Below are positions 1 through 8,045 of a DNA stretch of 29,832 nucleotides, piece after piece (positions within the stretch are counted from its first letter, which is position 1; each line of letters starts with the position of its first letter). The notes beneath the pieces were generated by a model that was not told the origin of the DNA, ran no database searches, and worked only from the letters and a program-made list of their open reading frames with translations. The DNA is taken from NCBI GenBank assembly GCA_003648395.1, contig QMPB01000003.1, positions 1-29,832 on the forward strand, read 5' to 3'. A program made the position numbers and the translations under genes. Source of the stretch: Bacteroidota bacterium. Its GTDB lineage: Bacteria > Bacteroidota > Bacteroidia > Bacteroidales > UBA1556.

Positions 1-980
1 AGTTTATGCATTAAAGGGTGTGCATAAACAGAATAAACTAAACCAGTGCTATAGAAATCAATCACCTCGTCAAGAGTCTGATATCTTCCATCATGCATAT
101 ATGGACCTGTGAGTTCAATATTACGCAATGTTGTTGCTTTATATGCACCAATATCTCTTGTAGCTCCAGTTATTGAATATCTGTCATTTGCAGTATCAAA
201 TATAGAGTCCTTTGCATTATTATAAAATAAATGTGTAGTCATTAGTGGATTTCCAGGTGCGCCATGACAGTGAAAGCAATCAGCACCCTCTTCTGTGGTA
301 AATAATACCAAACCTCTATTCTCAGAAGGAGTGAAATTAACTTCTCCTCTCAGCTTTTTATCAAATTTACTATCAGAAGAAATTTCCGTTCTTACAAATT
401 GTGCTATGGCTTTTGATATTCTATCTACTGTTACTTCTTCTGTACCAAAAGCAGCCTTAAACATTGGAGGGTAGATGTCAATATTTCTTATAGCAGTTTC
501 TACTTTCTCAAAGGTAGACGCAAATTCATCAGGGCTAAGAATTGTACCAAGAACATCTGCTTCTATTGAGGGAGTACCTCCATTCCAACCAAAGGTTCCA
601 GGATTCCATAATAAATTAATGTGAGGAAGCATTACATGATGCGTTTCTGCGCCAGGCTCTGTTCCAATACCTTTTCCTATACCATTTTCAAAAGCAAATT
701 GCTGCAAATGACAAGTAGCGCAAGTCTGTGGTTTACCTTCATCTGCTTTACCCGATAATCTTGCATCATAATATAAATGCCGACCAAGATTAATACCTTC
801 AACAGTCATTGGATTGTCTGAAGGAATTACAAAATTTGTTGGAAAACCATTTGGTACTTTTATGGTATATGGAGTTGGAGGTTTTATTTCAGGTTCTGGT
901 GTTGGCTTTTCACAAGATGTACTCATAATTATAATGGCCAAACTTATAAACATAAAATATTTAAGGAAAGCTTTTATCAT
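1..980 (-). CDS. Di-haem cytochrome c peroxidase (CCP/MauG family) lipoprotein, 3' end cut by window edge
   Basis: Read directly on the minus strand: an open frame begins with ATG at 980 and runs off the window after about 326 codons without a stop. The N-terminus has a short basic stretch, a hydrophobic segment and a Cys at residue 23 (MSTSC), so it is probably a secreted lipoprotein, although the lipobox is loose. Two c-type haem sites are visible, CATCH at residues 87-91 and CFHCH at about 235-239, in the order and spacing of the di-haem peroxidase family. The segment after the second haem (GATRDIGAYKATTLRNIELTGPYMHDGRY, split here from a longer match) is also typical of that family. The family reduces hydrogen peroxide in the periplasm using electrons from cytochrome c or quinol, though MauG-type members oxidise proteins. 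Haem attachment would need the Ccm system, part of which lies at 14298-16186. The last C-terminal part is missing, so subfamily cannot be decided. Confidence 0.92.
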   Translation of the reverse strand, partial: MIKAFLKYFMFISLAIIIMSTSCEKPTPEPEIKPPTPYTIKVPNGFPTNFVIPSDNPMTVEGINLGRHLYYDARLSGKADEGKPQTCATCHLQQFAFENGIGKGIGTEPGAETHHVMLPHINLLWNPGTFGWNGGTPSIEADVLGTILSPDEFASTFEKVETAIRNIDIYPPMFKAAFGTEEVTVDRISKAIAQFVRTEISSDSKFDKKLRGEVNFTPSENRGLVLFTTEEGADCFHCHGAPGNPLMTTHLFYNNAKDSIFDTANDRYSITGATRDIGAYKATTLRNIELTGPYMHDGRYQTLDEVIDFYSTGLVYSVYAHPLMHK

Positions 981-1128
981 TTTAATATCAATTATTAAGA
1001 TTTTGTAATATATATGACATACAAAGATAGTAAAAGGTTGTGTTCTGTTAATAAAAAGTTAATTAAAACTATATAATACTTGATTGAATGTGCAAAATCA
1101 TATTAAAATAAATTATGACAACAACCTT

Positions 1129-1379
1129 AAACCACTCCGTGGTTTCAAAAAACAAAAACGCACAATAGACCCCGAATTGCATTCGGGGCTATTGTACTTG
1201 AAGTACTCCGTACTTCTACTATCCCCGCAAGAGCAGTACCGACTGCAAAGCAGTCAAAGGTGAATAACCCAGTACGAAGTGCTGGGTGGACGAGTGCCAC
1301 AGGCAGGAGGTAAAACCCAGTACGAAGTGCTGGGTGGACGAGTGCCACAGGCAGGAGGTAAAACCCAGTACGCAGTACT
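1129..1379. repeat. Cluster of short palindromes with 3-base loops
   Basis: Directly seen: AAACCAC-TCC-GTGGTTT (1129-1145), a long palindrome with core CCCCGAAT-TGC-ATTCGGGG flanked by CAATA/TATTG (1163-1194, one bulge), GAAGTAC-TCC-GTACTTC (1200-1216), GACTGC-AAA-GCAGTC (1241-1255), ACCCAGTAC-GAA-GTGCTGGGT (1267-1287 and again 1315-1335, one T-G pair), TGCC-ACA-GGCA inside both copies of the tandem unit, and AGTAC-GCA-GTACT (1367-1379). Every one has a loop of exactly three bases. The cluster is clearly less AT-rich than its flanks. No transposase is visible. It could be a REP-like or mobile-element remnant, or a structured RNA. No known family is recognised. Confidence 0.75.
1267..1372. repeat. 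48-base direct tandem repeat, two full copies plus a partial third
   Basis: 1267-1314 and 1315-1362 are identical 48-base units. A third copy starts at 1363 and diverges after about 10 bases. Each unit contains two 3-base-loop palindromes (ACCCAG...CTGGGT and TGCC...GGCA). The period is a multiple of three, which is why one minus-strand frame stays open, but the predicted peptide is only the repeat. Confidence 0.9.
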
Positions 1380-1681
1380 AACCTAAAAGGAATCCAAAAA
1401 AATAAACAAACATGTCCATCTCCAACAAAACCTCAGTAATAGTAGGAACGACCGTGGCAGACTCACTGATTTACAAAGAACACCCTAAGCGAAGCTAAAG
1501 AAAAGCGAGGGGCGTTTTGAAATTCAAGCTTATTGTAACTATTTGATTTATTAGCCGTCTTAATCTCAATGTTTTTTTAACATATATTATATTTATGTAA
1601 ACTATATATGTTTTATTTTGCAACAAATTATATCACAATTATTTACGTACACACAAAACCCTTAATACCTTAAAATACTGA

Positions 1682-2350
1682 ATGATAAAACTTGACAATA
1701 TTCACAAATCTTATACTACTGGAGCTAATTCTTTGCACGTATTAAAGGGAATAAGTGCTCATATTCATAAAGGAGAAATGGTTTCTATAATGGGTTCGTC
1801 AGGTAGTGGAAAATCTACTCTGCTTAATATTCTCGGCATTCTCGATGCTTACGACAAAGGTTCTTACCTATTAAATGGTATTCCAGTAAACAATATGACT
1901 GAAAGAAAAGCTGCTTGGTTTCGTAATAATTATCTTGGTTTTGTTTTTCAGTCATTCAATCTGATAAATTATAAAAACGCAATGGAAAATGTCGCCTTAC
2001 CTCTTTATTATCAAAAAGTAAGTCGTAAAAAACGAAATATAATGGCAATGGAATATCTTGAAAAGGTAGGGCTTAAAGAATGGGCTCATCATCTACCTTC
2101 TGAGATGTCGGGAGGTCAAAAACAAAGAATTGCAATTGCTCGCTCCATTATTTCTAAGCCTAAAATAATTTTTGCAGATGAACCAACAGGAGCATTAGAC
2201 ACAAAAACTTCTTACGAAGTTATGGACATTCTAAAAGATATTAATAAAGAAGGTATTACATTGGTAATTGTTACTCATGAGAATGATATTGCAAAAATGA
2301 CTAATAGAATTATTAGACTGAAAGATGGTTTGATTATTAATAATCTATAA
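1682..2350 (+). CDS. ABC transporter ATP-binding protein, MacB/LolD type
   Basis: This is the cytoplasmic ATPase of an ABC system that works with FtsX-type permeases. The 222-residue length is normal for a stand-alone LolD/MacB-type nucleotide-binding subunit. All motifs are intact: Walker A GSSGSGKST (38-46), Q-loop glutamine 90, signature MSGGQKQR (142-149), Walker B IIFADE (162-167) with EPTGALD, and a switch histidine in VTHEND. It is the first gene of a four-gene operon and its stop lies one base before the ATG of the permease. Members of this family move lipoproteins, peptides, macrolides or other envelope substrates by a mechanotransmission mechanism, not by passing substrate through the membrane. 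The substrate here cannot be told from the sequence. Confidence 0.95.
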   Translation: MIKLDNIHKSYTTGANSLHVLKGISAHIHKGEMVSIMGSSGSGKSTLLNILGILDAYDKGSYLLNGIPVNNMTERKAAWFRNNYLGFVFQSFNLINYKNAMENVALPLYYQKVSRKKRNIMAMEYLEKVGLKEWAHHLPSEMSGGQKQRIAIARSIISKPKIIFADEPTGALDTKTSYEVMDILKDINKEGITLVIVTHENDIAKMTNRIIRLKDGLIINNL

Positions 2351-2351
2351 A

Positions 2352-3584
2352 ATGTTTGACGGCGACAAATGGTTAGAAATATGGAACACAGTGAAGCAGA
2401 ATAAACTTCGCACTTTCTTAACATCTTTCAGTGTGTTTTGGGGAATTTTTATGCTAATAATTCTTCTTGGTTCGGGCAAAGGCTTGGAAAATGGAATACA
2501 GCAAGAATTTGCCAATGATGCCACCAACACTTTATGGATAAATGGAGGAACCACGACTTTACCATATAAAGGTATGCTACCAGGAAGAAGAATTACTCTT
2601 CGCAAAAAAGATTTTGATGCCATACAGAAAGAAATTCTAGATGGTGATGAAGTAGGAATGAGAAAAGATATTTGGCAGAATAATGTTATCTCCTACAAAA
2701 ATAAATACGTTAGCTATGATGTAAAATGTGTAAATCCAACTTATGGAAAAGTTGAGAATATTGAAATAATTGAAGGTCGATATATCAACGATTTAGATTT
2801 ACAGAATAATAGAAAGGTTATTTGTATTGGATATTTAGTTAGAGATAATCTTTTTGGTAAAGAAACAGATGTTATAGGTAAAATGGTTCAAATAAATTCT
2901 ATTCCTTTTAAAGTCGTTGGTATATTTACTGATTCAGGAGGCGATAGAGACGTTAGAAGAGTATATATTCCACATTCTACTGCAACAAAAATATATGGTT
3001 TTGGAGACCAAGTAGGCAGTGTTCCAATTCTTACTACTGCAAATGTAAAGGAAAGCAAAGAAATGGAGAAAAGAATTAAAAACAGACTTGCTGCTCTCAA
3101 TCATTTTGATGCTAAGGATCCTCGCGCATTAAGAATCTGGAATAATCTTGAGAATTTTGCTCAGTTTACTTCACTTTTTAAAATGATAAGACTCTTTGTT
3201 TGGTTTATTGGAATAATGACAATTGTAGCTGGTATTGTTGGCGTTAGTAATATTATGATAATAGTAGTAAAAGAAAGAACTAAAGAGATTGGAATAAGGA
3301 AAGCTATTGGTGCTAGACCATCATCAATAATAAGTTTAATATTAATGGAGAGCATAGTAATCACCTCTGTAGCAGGATATCTAGGACTAGTTGTAGGTAC
3401 TTTCTTACTGGAGTTGATTAGTAAATATATGCCAGCATCAGATTACTTTGCAAATCCAGAAGTAAGCTTAGGAGTGGCTATTCAAGCAACAGTAGTTTTG
3501 ATTATTTCTGGAGCATTAGCAGGTTTTTGGCCTGCATTAAGAGCTGCTCGTATTAGACCTATTGAAGCTTTACGAGACGAGTAA
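2352..3584 (+). CDS. ABC transporter permease, FtsX/MacB family (first copy)
   Basis: 410 residues with the MacB-like layout: an N-terminal membrane segment (about 18-42, within SVFWGIFMLIILLG), a large periplasmic domain of about 230 residues (MacB_PCD type), then three membrane segments from about 280 to 395. The conserved coupling loop VKERTKEIGIRKAIGA follows the second helix, and the C-terminus ends ALRAARIRPIEALRDE, the standard FtsX-domain ending. The ATPase domain is not fused, so it relies on the gene just upstream. It is clearly homologous to the permease at 3714, suggesting the two form a heterodimer as LolC and LolE do. That pairing is inference. Confidence 0.93.
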   Translation: MFDGDKWLEIWNTVKQNKLRTFLTSFSVFWGIFMLIILLGSGKGLENGIQQEFANDATNTLWINGGTTTLPYKGMLPGRRITLRKKDFDAIQKEILDGDEVGMRKDIWQNNVISYKNKYVSYDVKCVNPTYGKVENIEIIEGRYINDLDLQNNRKVICIGYLVRDNLFGKETDVIGKMVQINSIPFKVVGIFTDSGGDRDVRRVYIPHSTATKIYGFGDQVGSVPILTTANVKESKEMEKRIKNRLAALNHFDAKDPRALRIWNNLENFAQFTSLFKMIRLFVWFIGIMTIVAGIVGVSNIMIIVVKERTKEIGIRKAIGARPSSIISLILMESIVITSVAGYLGLVVGTFLLELISKYMPASDYFANPEVSLGVAIQATVVLIISGALAGFWPALRAARIRPIEALRDE

Positions 3585-3713
3585 GAATAAGTGTTAAATT
3601 ATGAATTAAGATGTTAAAACAATTTTTGAATTCGCAATTCAGATAACCAAATAAACAGATAACCAATATATACTCAAAAATCGGGAATACGCAAATATAC
3701 AACTCAACAATAA

Positions 3714-4976
3714 ATGACTATAATAGACATCGACAAATGGCAAGAAATATATAGCGTTTTAAGCAAGAATAAGCTTAGAACAACATTGACAGCCTTTGGT
3801 GTTTTTTGGGGTATATTTATGTTATTAGTTATGATGGGAGCAGGTTCTGGATTGCAAAATGGAGTTTTGCAGAATTTTGGAGATATGGCTTCAAATAGTA
3901 TGTTTATTTGGACACAACGCACTACAATTCCATATAAAGGATTTCCCCAGGGAAGACGATTTAATTTTACTAATGATGATACTAAAGCTTTGGCTAATCA
4001 AATTTCTGAGATAAAGTATCTAGCTCCAAGAGCACAATCTGGAGGACATCGTGGGGCTTCCAATGTTGTACGTGGGCTCAAAACAGGTGCTTATAGTATT
4101 AATGGTGATGTGCCAGATTATTTCAAGATTAAATCATATAACATTATTAAAGGGCGATTAATTAATGATATTGATATTGAGAATAATAGGAAAGTTGCAG
4201 CCATTGGCAAAAGAGTTTATGAGTCGTTGTTTGAGATAGGAGAAGAACCAATTGGTGAAAATATTCAGATAAACGGAGTTTATTTTACTATAGTGGGATT
4301 ATTTGAACCAAAGCGTAATAATGGTGGTGACAATAACGATGCTCAAGCAATATTTATTCCGTTTACTACATTTCAAAAGACTTTTAATTGGGGAAATATT
4401 GTTGGTTGGTATTCTATTACTATTCAGGATGATATACCAGCAACAGTAGTTGAAGATAAGATTTTTCAGCTTTTAGCTCAAAATCATAGTATTTCACCTG
4501 ATGATAAGCATGCCTTTGGTCATTGGAATACAGAACGAGAATTCACCAAAATAATGGGATTATTTACTGGAATAAAAGCTCTAATTTGGTTTGTAGGTTT
4601 AGGAACTTTAATAGCTGGAGTAATTGGAGTAAGCAATATTATGTTGGTAATTGTAAAAGAACGAACAAAAGAATTTGGTATTAAAAGAGCTTTGGGTGCT
4701 ACTCCAATCTCTATTATTATACAGATTGTTTTAGAATCCATTCTCATAACATCGGTTGCAGGAATTGCTGGATTAATAGCTGGAGTTTTTACCGTAGAAG
4801 GTATTAACAAATTGATGGAAGGTGGTGAAGGAGGAATGTTTGCTAATCCTGAAGTAAATATACAGATTGCTTTTATATCAATAATTATATTGATAATATC
4901 AGGAGCATTTGCTGGACTTTTACCAGCTTTTAGAGCTGTTAAAATAAGGCCAATTGAAGCATTAAGAAACGAATAA
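3714..4976 (+). CDS. ABC transporter permease, FtsX/MacB family (second copy)
   Basis: 420 residues with the same architecture and many of the same motifs as the preceding permease: VFWGIFMLLVMMGAGSGLQN near the N-terminus, VKERTKEFGIKRALGATP in the coupling loop, and FRAVKIRPIEALRNE at the end. The periplasmic domains have diverged much more than the membrane parts, as expected for two subunits of a heterodimer. A gap of 129 bases separates it from the first permease, the only notable gap in the operon. That gap contains a small direct repeat (CAGATAACCAA twice, about 16 bases apart) but no hairpin, so readthrough is likely. Confidence 0.93.
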   Translation: MTIIDIDKWQEIYSVLSKNKLRTTLTAFGVFWGIFMLLVMMGAGSGLQNGVLQNFGDMASNSMFIWTQRTTIPYKGFPQGRRFNFTNDDTKALANQISEIKYLAPRAQSGGHRGASNVVRGLKTGAYSINGDVPDYFKIKSYNIIKGRLINDIDIENNRKVAAIGKRVYESLFEIGEEPIGENIQINGVYFTIVGLFEPKRNNGGDNNDAQAIFIPFTTFQKTFNWGNIVGWYSITIQDDIPATVVEDKIFQLLAQNHSISPDDKHAFGHWNTEREFTKIMGLFTGIKALIWFVGLGTLIAGVIGVSNIMLVIVKERTKEFGIKRALGATPISIIIQIVLESILITSVAGIAGLIAGVFTVEGINKLMEGGEGGMFANPEVNIQIAFISIIILIISGAFAGLLPAFRAVKIRPIEALRNE

Positions 4977-4998
4977 TAACACAATAAATTATTACGAT

Positions 4999-6087
4999 AT
5001 GATTAAGAAAATATTTAGAATTTTAATTGTCCTAATCTTTTTAGGAGCATTTGTAGGAACTCTTTATTACCTTTACTCTAAATCCCAAAAAGACCCTATT
5101 ATTTATAAAACTATGCAGCCTTATAAAGCTAATATCATTAATAAAACTGTGGCTACAGGTTCTGTTGTTCCTCGCAAAGAGATTGAAATAAAACCTAAAG
5201 TTAGTGGCATTATTTCTAAGCTTTATGTTGAAGCAGGGGACTATGTGAAGAAAGGAGATAAAATTGCAAAAATTAAAATTATTCCTAATATGGTTTCTTT
5301 AAATAGTGCTGAAACAAGACTTTCAAAAGCAAAGATTAATCTTAATGATGCTCAATTACGTTACGATAGGCAAAATTTACTTTATGAAAAAGAAGTAATA
5401 TCGGACAAAGAGTTTCAACAAATAAAGTTTTCTATAGAAACCGCTAAAGAAGAAGTTAAAGCTGCTCAGAATAATCTTTTGTTAATTCGTGAAGGAGCAA
5501 TAAAAGATGGCGGAAATAGTAATACCATTGTTGAATCAACTATTGAAGGAACAGTCCTTGATGTTCCAATTGAGGAAGGATATTCAGTGATTGAAGCTAA
5601 TAATTTTAATGCAGGAACTACAATAGCAACGGTGGCCGACATGCATGATATGATTTTTAAAGGAAAAATTGACGAGTCTGAAGTTGGTAAAATAAAAACA
5701 GGAATGCCTTTAATATTAAGTATTGGAGCTATAGAAGATTTGTTTTTCGATGCTAAACTACAATATATAAGTCCTAAAGGTGTAAAAGAGAATGGCGCAA
5801 TTCAATTTGAAATAAAAGCCGATGTTGTGCTTAATGATACTACTTTTTTAAGAGCAGGGTATAGTGCTAATGCTGATATTGTGTTAAAAAGAGCAGATAG
5901 TGTGCTTACGATAAATGAAAGTCTAATTCAATTTGAAAAGGGAAAACCATATGTGGAGGTAAAAATTGATTCAATGAAATACGAGAGAAGAAATATTGAA
6001 ATAGGGCTTTCTGATGGAATTAATATTCAAGTACTTTCTGGTGTAAAGTTGAGTGATAATATCAAAGTTTGGAATAAAGTAAAATAA
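4999..6087 (+). CDS. Periplasmic adaptor (membrane fusion protein), MacA/HlyD family
   Basis: 362 residues. A single N-terminal membrane anchor (about 4-27) is followed by a biotinyl-lipoyl-like half domain (VSGIISKLYVEAGDYVKKGD, about 71-90), a helical hairpin (about 100-160, rich in K, E, A, Q and N), the second lipoyl half (STIEGTVLDVPIEEGYSV), and beta-barrel and membrane-proximal domains to the end. This is the adaptor order of tripartite pumps, which link the inner-membrane pump to a TolC-type outer-membrane channel. No TolC gene is next to it, so the channel must be encoded elsewhere. Start at 4999 is 22 bases after the permease stop, and the operon ends here. Confidence 0.93.
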   Translation: MIKKIFRILIVLIFLGAFVGTLYYLYSKSQKDPIIYKTMQPYKANIINKTVATGSVVPRKEIEIKPKVSGIISKLYVEAGDYVKKGDKIAKIKIIPNMVSLNSAETRLSKAKINLNDAQLRYDRQNLLYEKEVISDKEFQQIKFSIETAKEEVKAAQNNLLLIREGAIKDGGNSNTIVESTIEGTVLDVPIEEGYSVIEANNFNAGTTIATVADMHDMIFKGKIDESEVGKIKTGMPLILSIGAIEDLFFDAKLQYISPKGVKENGAIQFEIKADVVLNDTTFLRAGYSANADIVLKRADSVLTINESLIQFEKGKPYVEVKIDSMKYERRNIEIGLSDGINIQVLSGVKLSDNIKVWNKVK

Positions 6088-6183
6088 TTATACTTTTCTA
6101 TTTCAATACTTCGTTAAACTTTTTTTCTCTCGCCTATCTGCCGATTTATCCATGCGGAGCTGCTAATGTGTAATATTAATCAA

Positions 6184-6223
6184 CCCCTTGGATGTTTAAT
6201 AATTATTTTAATCATGAGTGTTT
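6184..6223. repeat. Dispersed 40-base repeat, copy 1 (matches 21522-21561)
   Basis: A CCCCTT, three variable bases, then a 31-base core (6193-6223, TGTTTAATAATTATTTTAATC and following) that is identical to 21531-21561. The two 40-base stretches differ only in the three bases after CCCCTT. Here it overlaps the last codons and stop of the SPOR gene read on the minus strand. Confidence 0.85.
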
Positions 6224-6660
6224 ATAGTATTAATCTCATCGTTTACTATAAATGCAAAAGGATAATCTTTAATTATCTTTTGTAAATAATAGTTCGCCTC
6301 AAGTTTATCTCTATAGTCTCCTATTCTTAATTTAAAATAAGGAGATTGATACACGATATATATATCTACATCTTTATTCTTAAGGAGATATTCAGCCTTT
6401 TCCTTATTAACTTTATCCTTTGAATTAACTCCTGAAACAGAAAACACTTGAACTCTATAACCACTAATTTTAGGATTAGCTTCATTTACTTTTATCTTCT
6501 TTTTCATTATTGAACTAATTGCATTACTTTGGTGATAACTAACATGACCAATAGTATCAGCAGCTTTTTCTGCAGGCATATATATATAAGCAGAGTCAAT
6601 TTCTTGTGCATTAGCATTAAACGACAAGCAGACAATTATAATAAAAAACAAAAATCTCAT
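6208..6660 (-). CDS. Secreted SPOR-domain protein
   Basis: 150 residues. A signal peptide ends at NANA-QE (about residues 1-19). The C-terminal half, about 66-140, matches the SPOR pattern: GYRVQVFSVSG near its start, then YIVYQSPYFKLRIGDYRDK, and YPFAFIVNDEI at the end. SPOR domains bind glycan strands of peptidoglycan stripped of stem peptides, mostly at division sites. Short proteins made only of a signal peptide, a linker and SPOR are common in Bacteroidota, usually without an assigned job. The last residues (NTHD) and stop are encoded inside the dispersed repeat at 6184-6223, so the C-terminal tail may have been changed by its insertion. Confidence 0.88.
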   Translation of the reverse strand: MRFLFFIIIVCLSFNANAQEIDSAYIYMPAEKAADTIGHVSYHQSNAISSIMKKKIKVNEANPKISGYRVQVFSVSGVNSKDKVNKEKAEYLLKNKDVDIYIVYQSPYFKLRIGDYRDKLEANYYLQKIIKDYPFAFIVNDEINTINTHD

Positions 6661-6818
6661 TTAATTCGTATTAATTTTGTGGTACTTTTCCACATGACAA
6701 AAATAGTCTTGAACAATGCAAAACTATAAAAACCTTTTAAATAAACCACAATAATTAATCCTCATGTCATAATAACACAATAATTAATAGTTTAAAATTT
6801 ATTATAAAAAATCAAAGC

Positions 6819-7667
6819 TTACTTAGTTTGATGATCATAAATAGATTTGCGTCGAATACTTAACACTGGTATTGGGCTATGATTGACCATCTGTTGAGCG
6901 TAAGGACCTAGTAATAAGTTCATCGGAGAAGACTCTTGCTCTGTCATTATTGTAATTAGATCAATGTCATTTTCCTTTGCATACTCAAGAGTAGAATCAG
7001 TAATATTCTTAGCTTCTATTACTTCTAATGTACATTCAACATCTCTTTCTATAATATAATCTTTTGCTTGATTAGAATACTCATTTACAAAGTCCCTTAT
7101 AGATTGAACCTGTGAAGTATATAACGATAGAATAGTTATTTCTGCGCCTAAACACTTAGCCAAAGATGTCGTAAAAGGTAATTTTTGCCTAGTTTCTCTT
7201 GTACTATCAATTGGAAGTAGAATCTTATTTATTGACTTATTATAGTCTTCATCATGGCGCATAGTAATTACAGGACACTCAGCATTAGCCACAATTCTCT
7301 GTGCATTGCTTCCCATCCAAAATTCATCTAGACCAGAAGTACCATGTGTACCTGCTAAAATTAATGTTGCATCATGGTACTTTGCTTGATTAGTAATTTC
7401 AATGTGCACTTTTCCATTTCGCATCTTATATAAAAATTTTCCTGATTTTAATCTATCAGAATACTTTTTTATTAATTCTTCAAATCTCTTTTTAACTTCT
7501 AAACGAGGATCAAATGCATTAGAATATACAGAACTTCCTATCTTCTTTTTATCAACCCAAACCATCATAATATTTGCATTTATAGCATTTGCTACTCTTA
7601 TTGCAAAATTGAATGCATTCATTGCACCCTCTGAGAAATCCATCGCAACTATTAATATTTTTTTCAT
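6819..7667 (-). CDS. Universal stress protein, two tandem UspA domains
   Basis: I place the start at the ATG at 7667 (MKKILIVAMDFSEGA), because the family begins with the first beta strand KKILV. An upstream in-frame ATG at 7700 would add an 11-residue tail with no family support. Two Usp domains follow each other (about 1-140 and 145-280), the usual arrangement in Bacteroidota. The first keeps the ATP-binding pattern, GTHGTSGLDEFWMGSNAQRI followed by NAECPVITMR. The second reads LLLGPYAQQMVNHSPIPVLSIRR, where the glycine-rich loop is degenerate. So only the first domain is likely to bind nucleotide. The protein is cytosolic and monocistronic. Confidence 0.92.
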   Translation of the reverse strand: MKKILIVAMDFSEGAMNAFNFAIRVANAINANIMMVWVDKKKIGSSVYSNAFDPRLEVKKRFEELIKKYSDRLKSGKFLYKMRNGKVHIEITNQAKYHDATLILAGTHGTSGLDEFWMGSNAQRIVANAECPVITMRHDEDYNKSINKILLPIDSTRETRQKLPFTTSLAKCLGAEITILSLYTSQVQSIRDFVNEYSNQAKDYIIERDVECTLEVIEAKNITDSTLEYAKENDIDLITIMTEQESSPMNLLLGPYAQQMVNHSPIPVLSIRRKSIYDHQTK

Positions 7668-8045
7668 ATCATTATAATTTATAGGGTTATATGACACCAA
7701 ATAATCACTTATTCTTTATTAACTATTATACATTTAATTAACTATTATACATTTACTGTGTAAAGATAATACAAAAAATCAAATTTTCATACTAATTAGA
7801 CAATAATAATCCTATATGGTTTCATAATTTTAAAAAAATACAAAATACCTTAAGTTAGTCTCTACTATTTGTTAATAAGTTGCACCCGTTCAAACTCATG
7901 TCGAGAAGCATATTTCCATACTTTTGGTTCTTTCTATTTTTCAACTGGAAAACTCATCTTATGAAACGCACTTGATGAATTTTTTTAATGCAGAAGCAAA
8001 TTATTAAAAGGGCGTTCCATATTACCGCTAAAAAATTTTAAATAT
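7668..8045. other. Divergent intergenic region between usp and gatE
   Basis: About 380 bases that must hold the promoters of usp (minus) and gatED (plus). It contains the 19-base tandem repeat at 7719-7756. A 25-codon frame at 7898-7975 and the segment around 7995-8035 (AAAAGGGCGTTCC) are slightly richer in GC than the flanks, but nothing supports a gene or an RNA. Confidence 0.5.
7719..7756. repeat. 19-base direct repeat, two copies, upstream of usp
   Basis: TTAACTATTATACATTTAA occurs at 7719-7737 and again at 7738-7756 with only the last base changed. It lies 52-89 bases upstream of the usp start read on the minus strand. That position fits a promoter or a tandem operator, but no protein is known to bind it. 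Confidence 0.75.

Larger units (their letters stand above)
981..1681. other. 700-base divergent intergenic region with palindrome cluster, no convincing gene
   Basis: The region lies between the divergent peroxidase gene and ABC operon. 981-1128 and about 1520-1681 are AT-rich and should contain the two promoters, but I cannot point to a confident -33/-7 pair. The middle, 1129-1530, is much richer in GC and holds palindromes and a 48-base tandem repeat (listed separately). Frames open through it encode only the repeat and have no gene-like neighbours. Confidence 0.7.

Noticed and set aside
1145..1348. A 67-codon minus-strand frame with a repeated 16-residue motif (VALVHPALRTGFYLLP)
   Set aside because: It is created by the 48-base tandem repeat, whose period is a multiple of three. 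It has no family support, no upstream signal and lies over palindromes, so it is not called a gene.
1412..1498. A 28-codon frame, ATG at 1412 to TAA at 1498, with GC content above its flanks
   Set aside because: Too short, no recognisable motif, and part of the same odd island. It may be a remnant of a mobile element, but a coding role cannot be supported.
7898..7975. A 25-codon frame in the usp-gatE gap, rich in Phe and Trp
   Set aside because: No start context, conservation or family can be argued. Gap regions in AT-rich DNA give such frames by chance.
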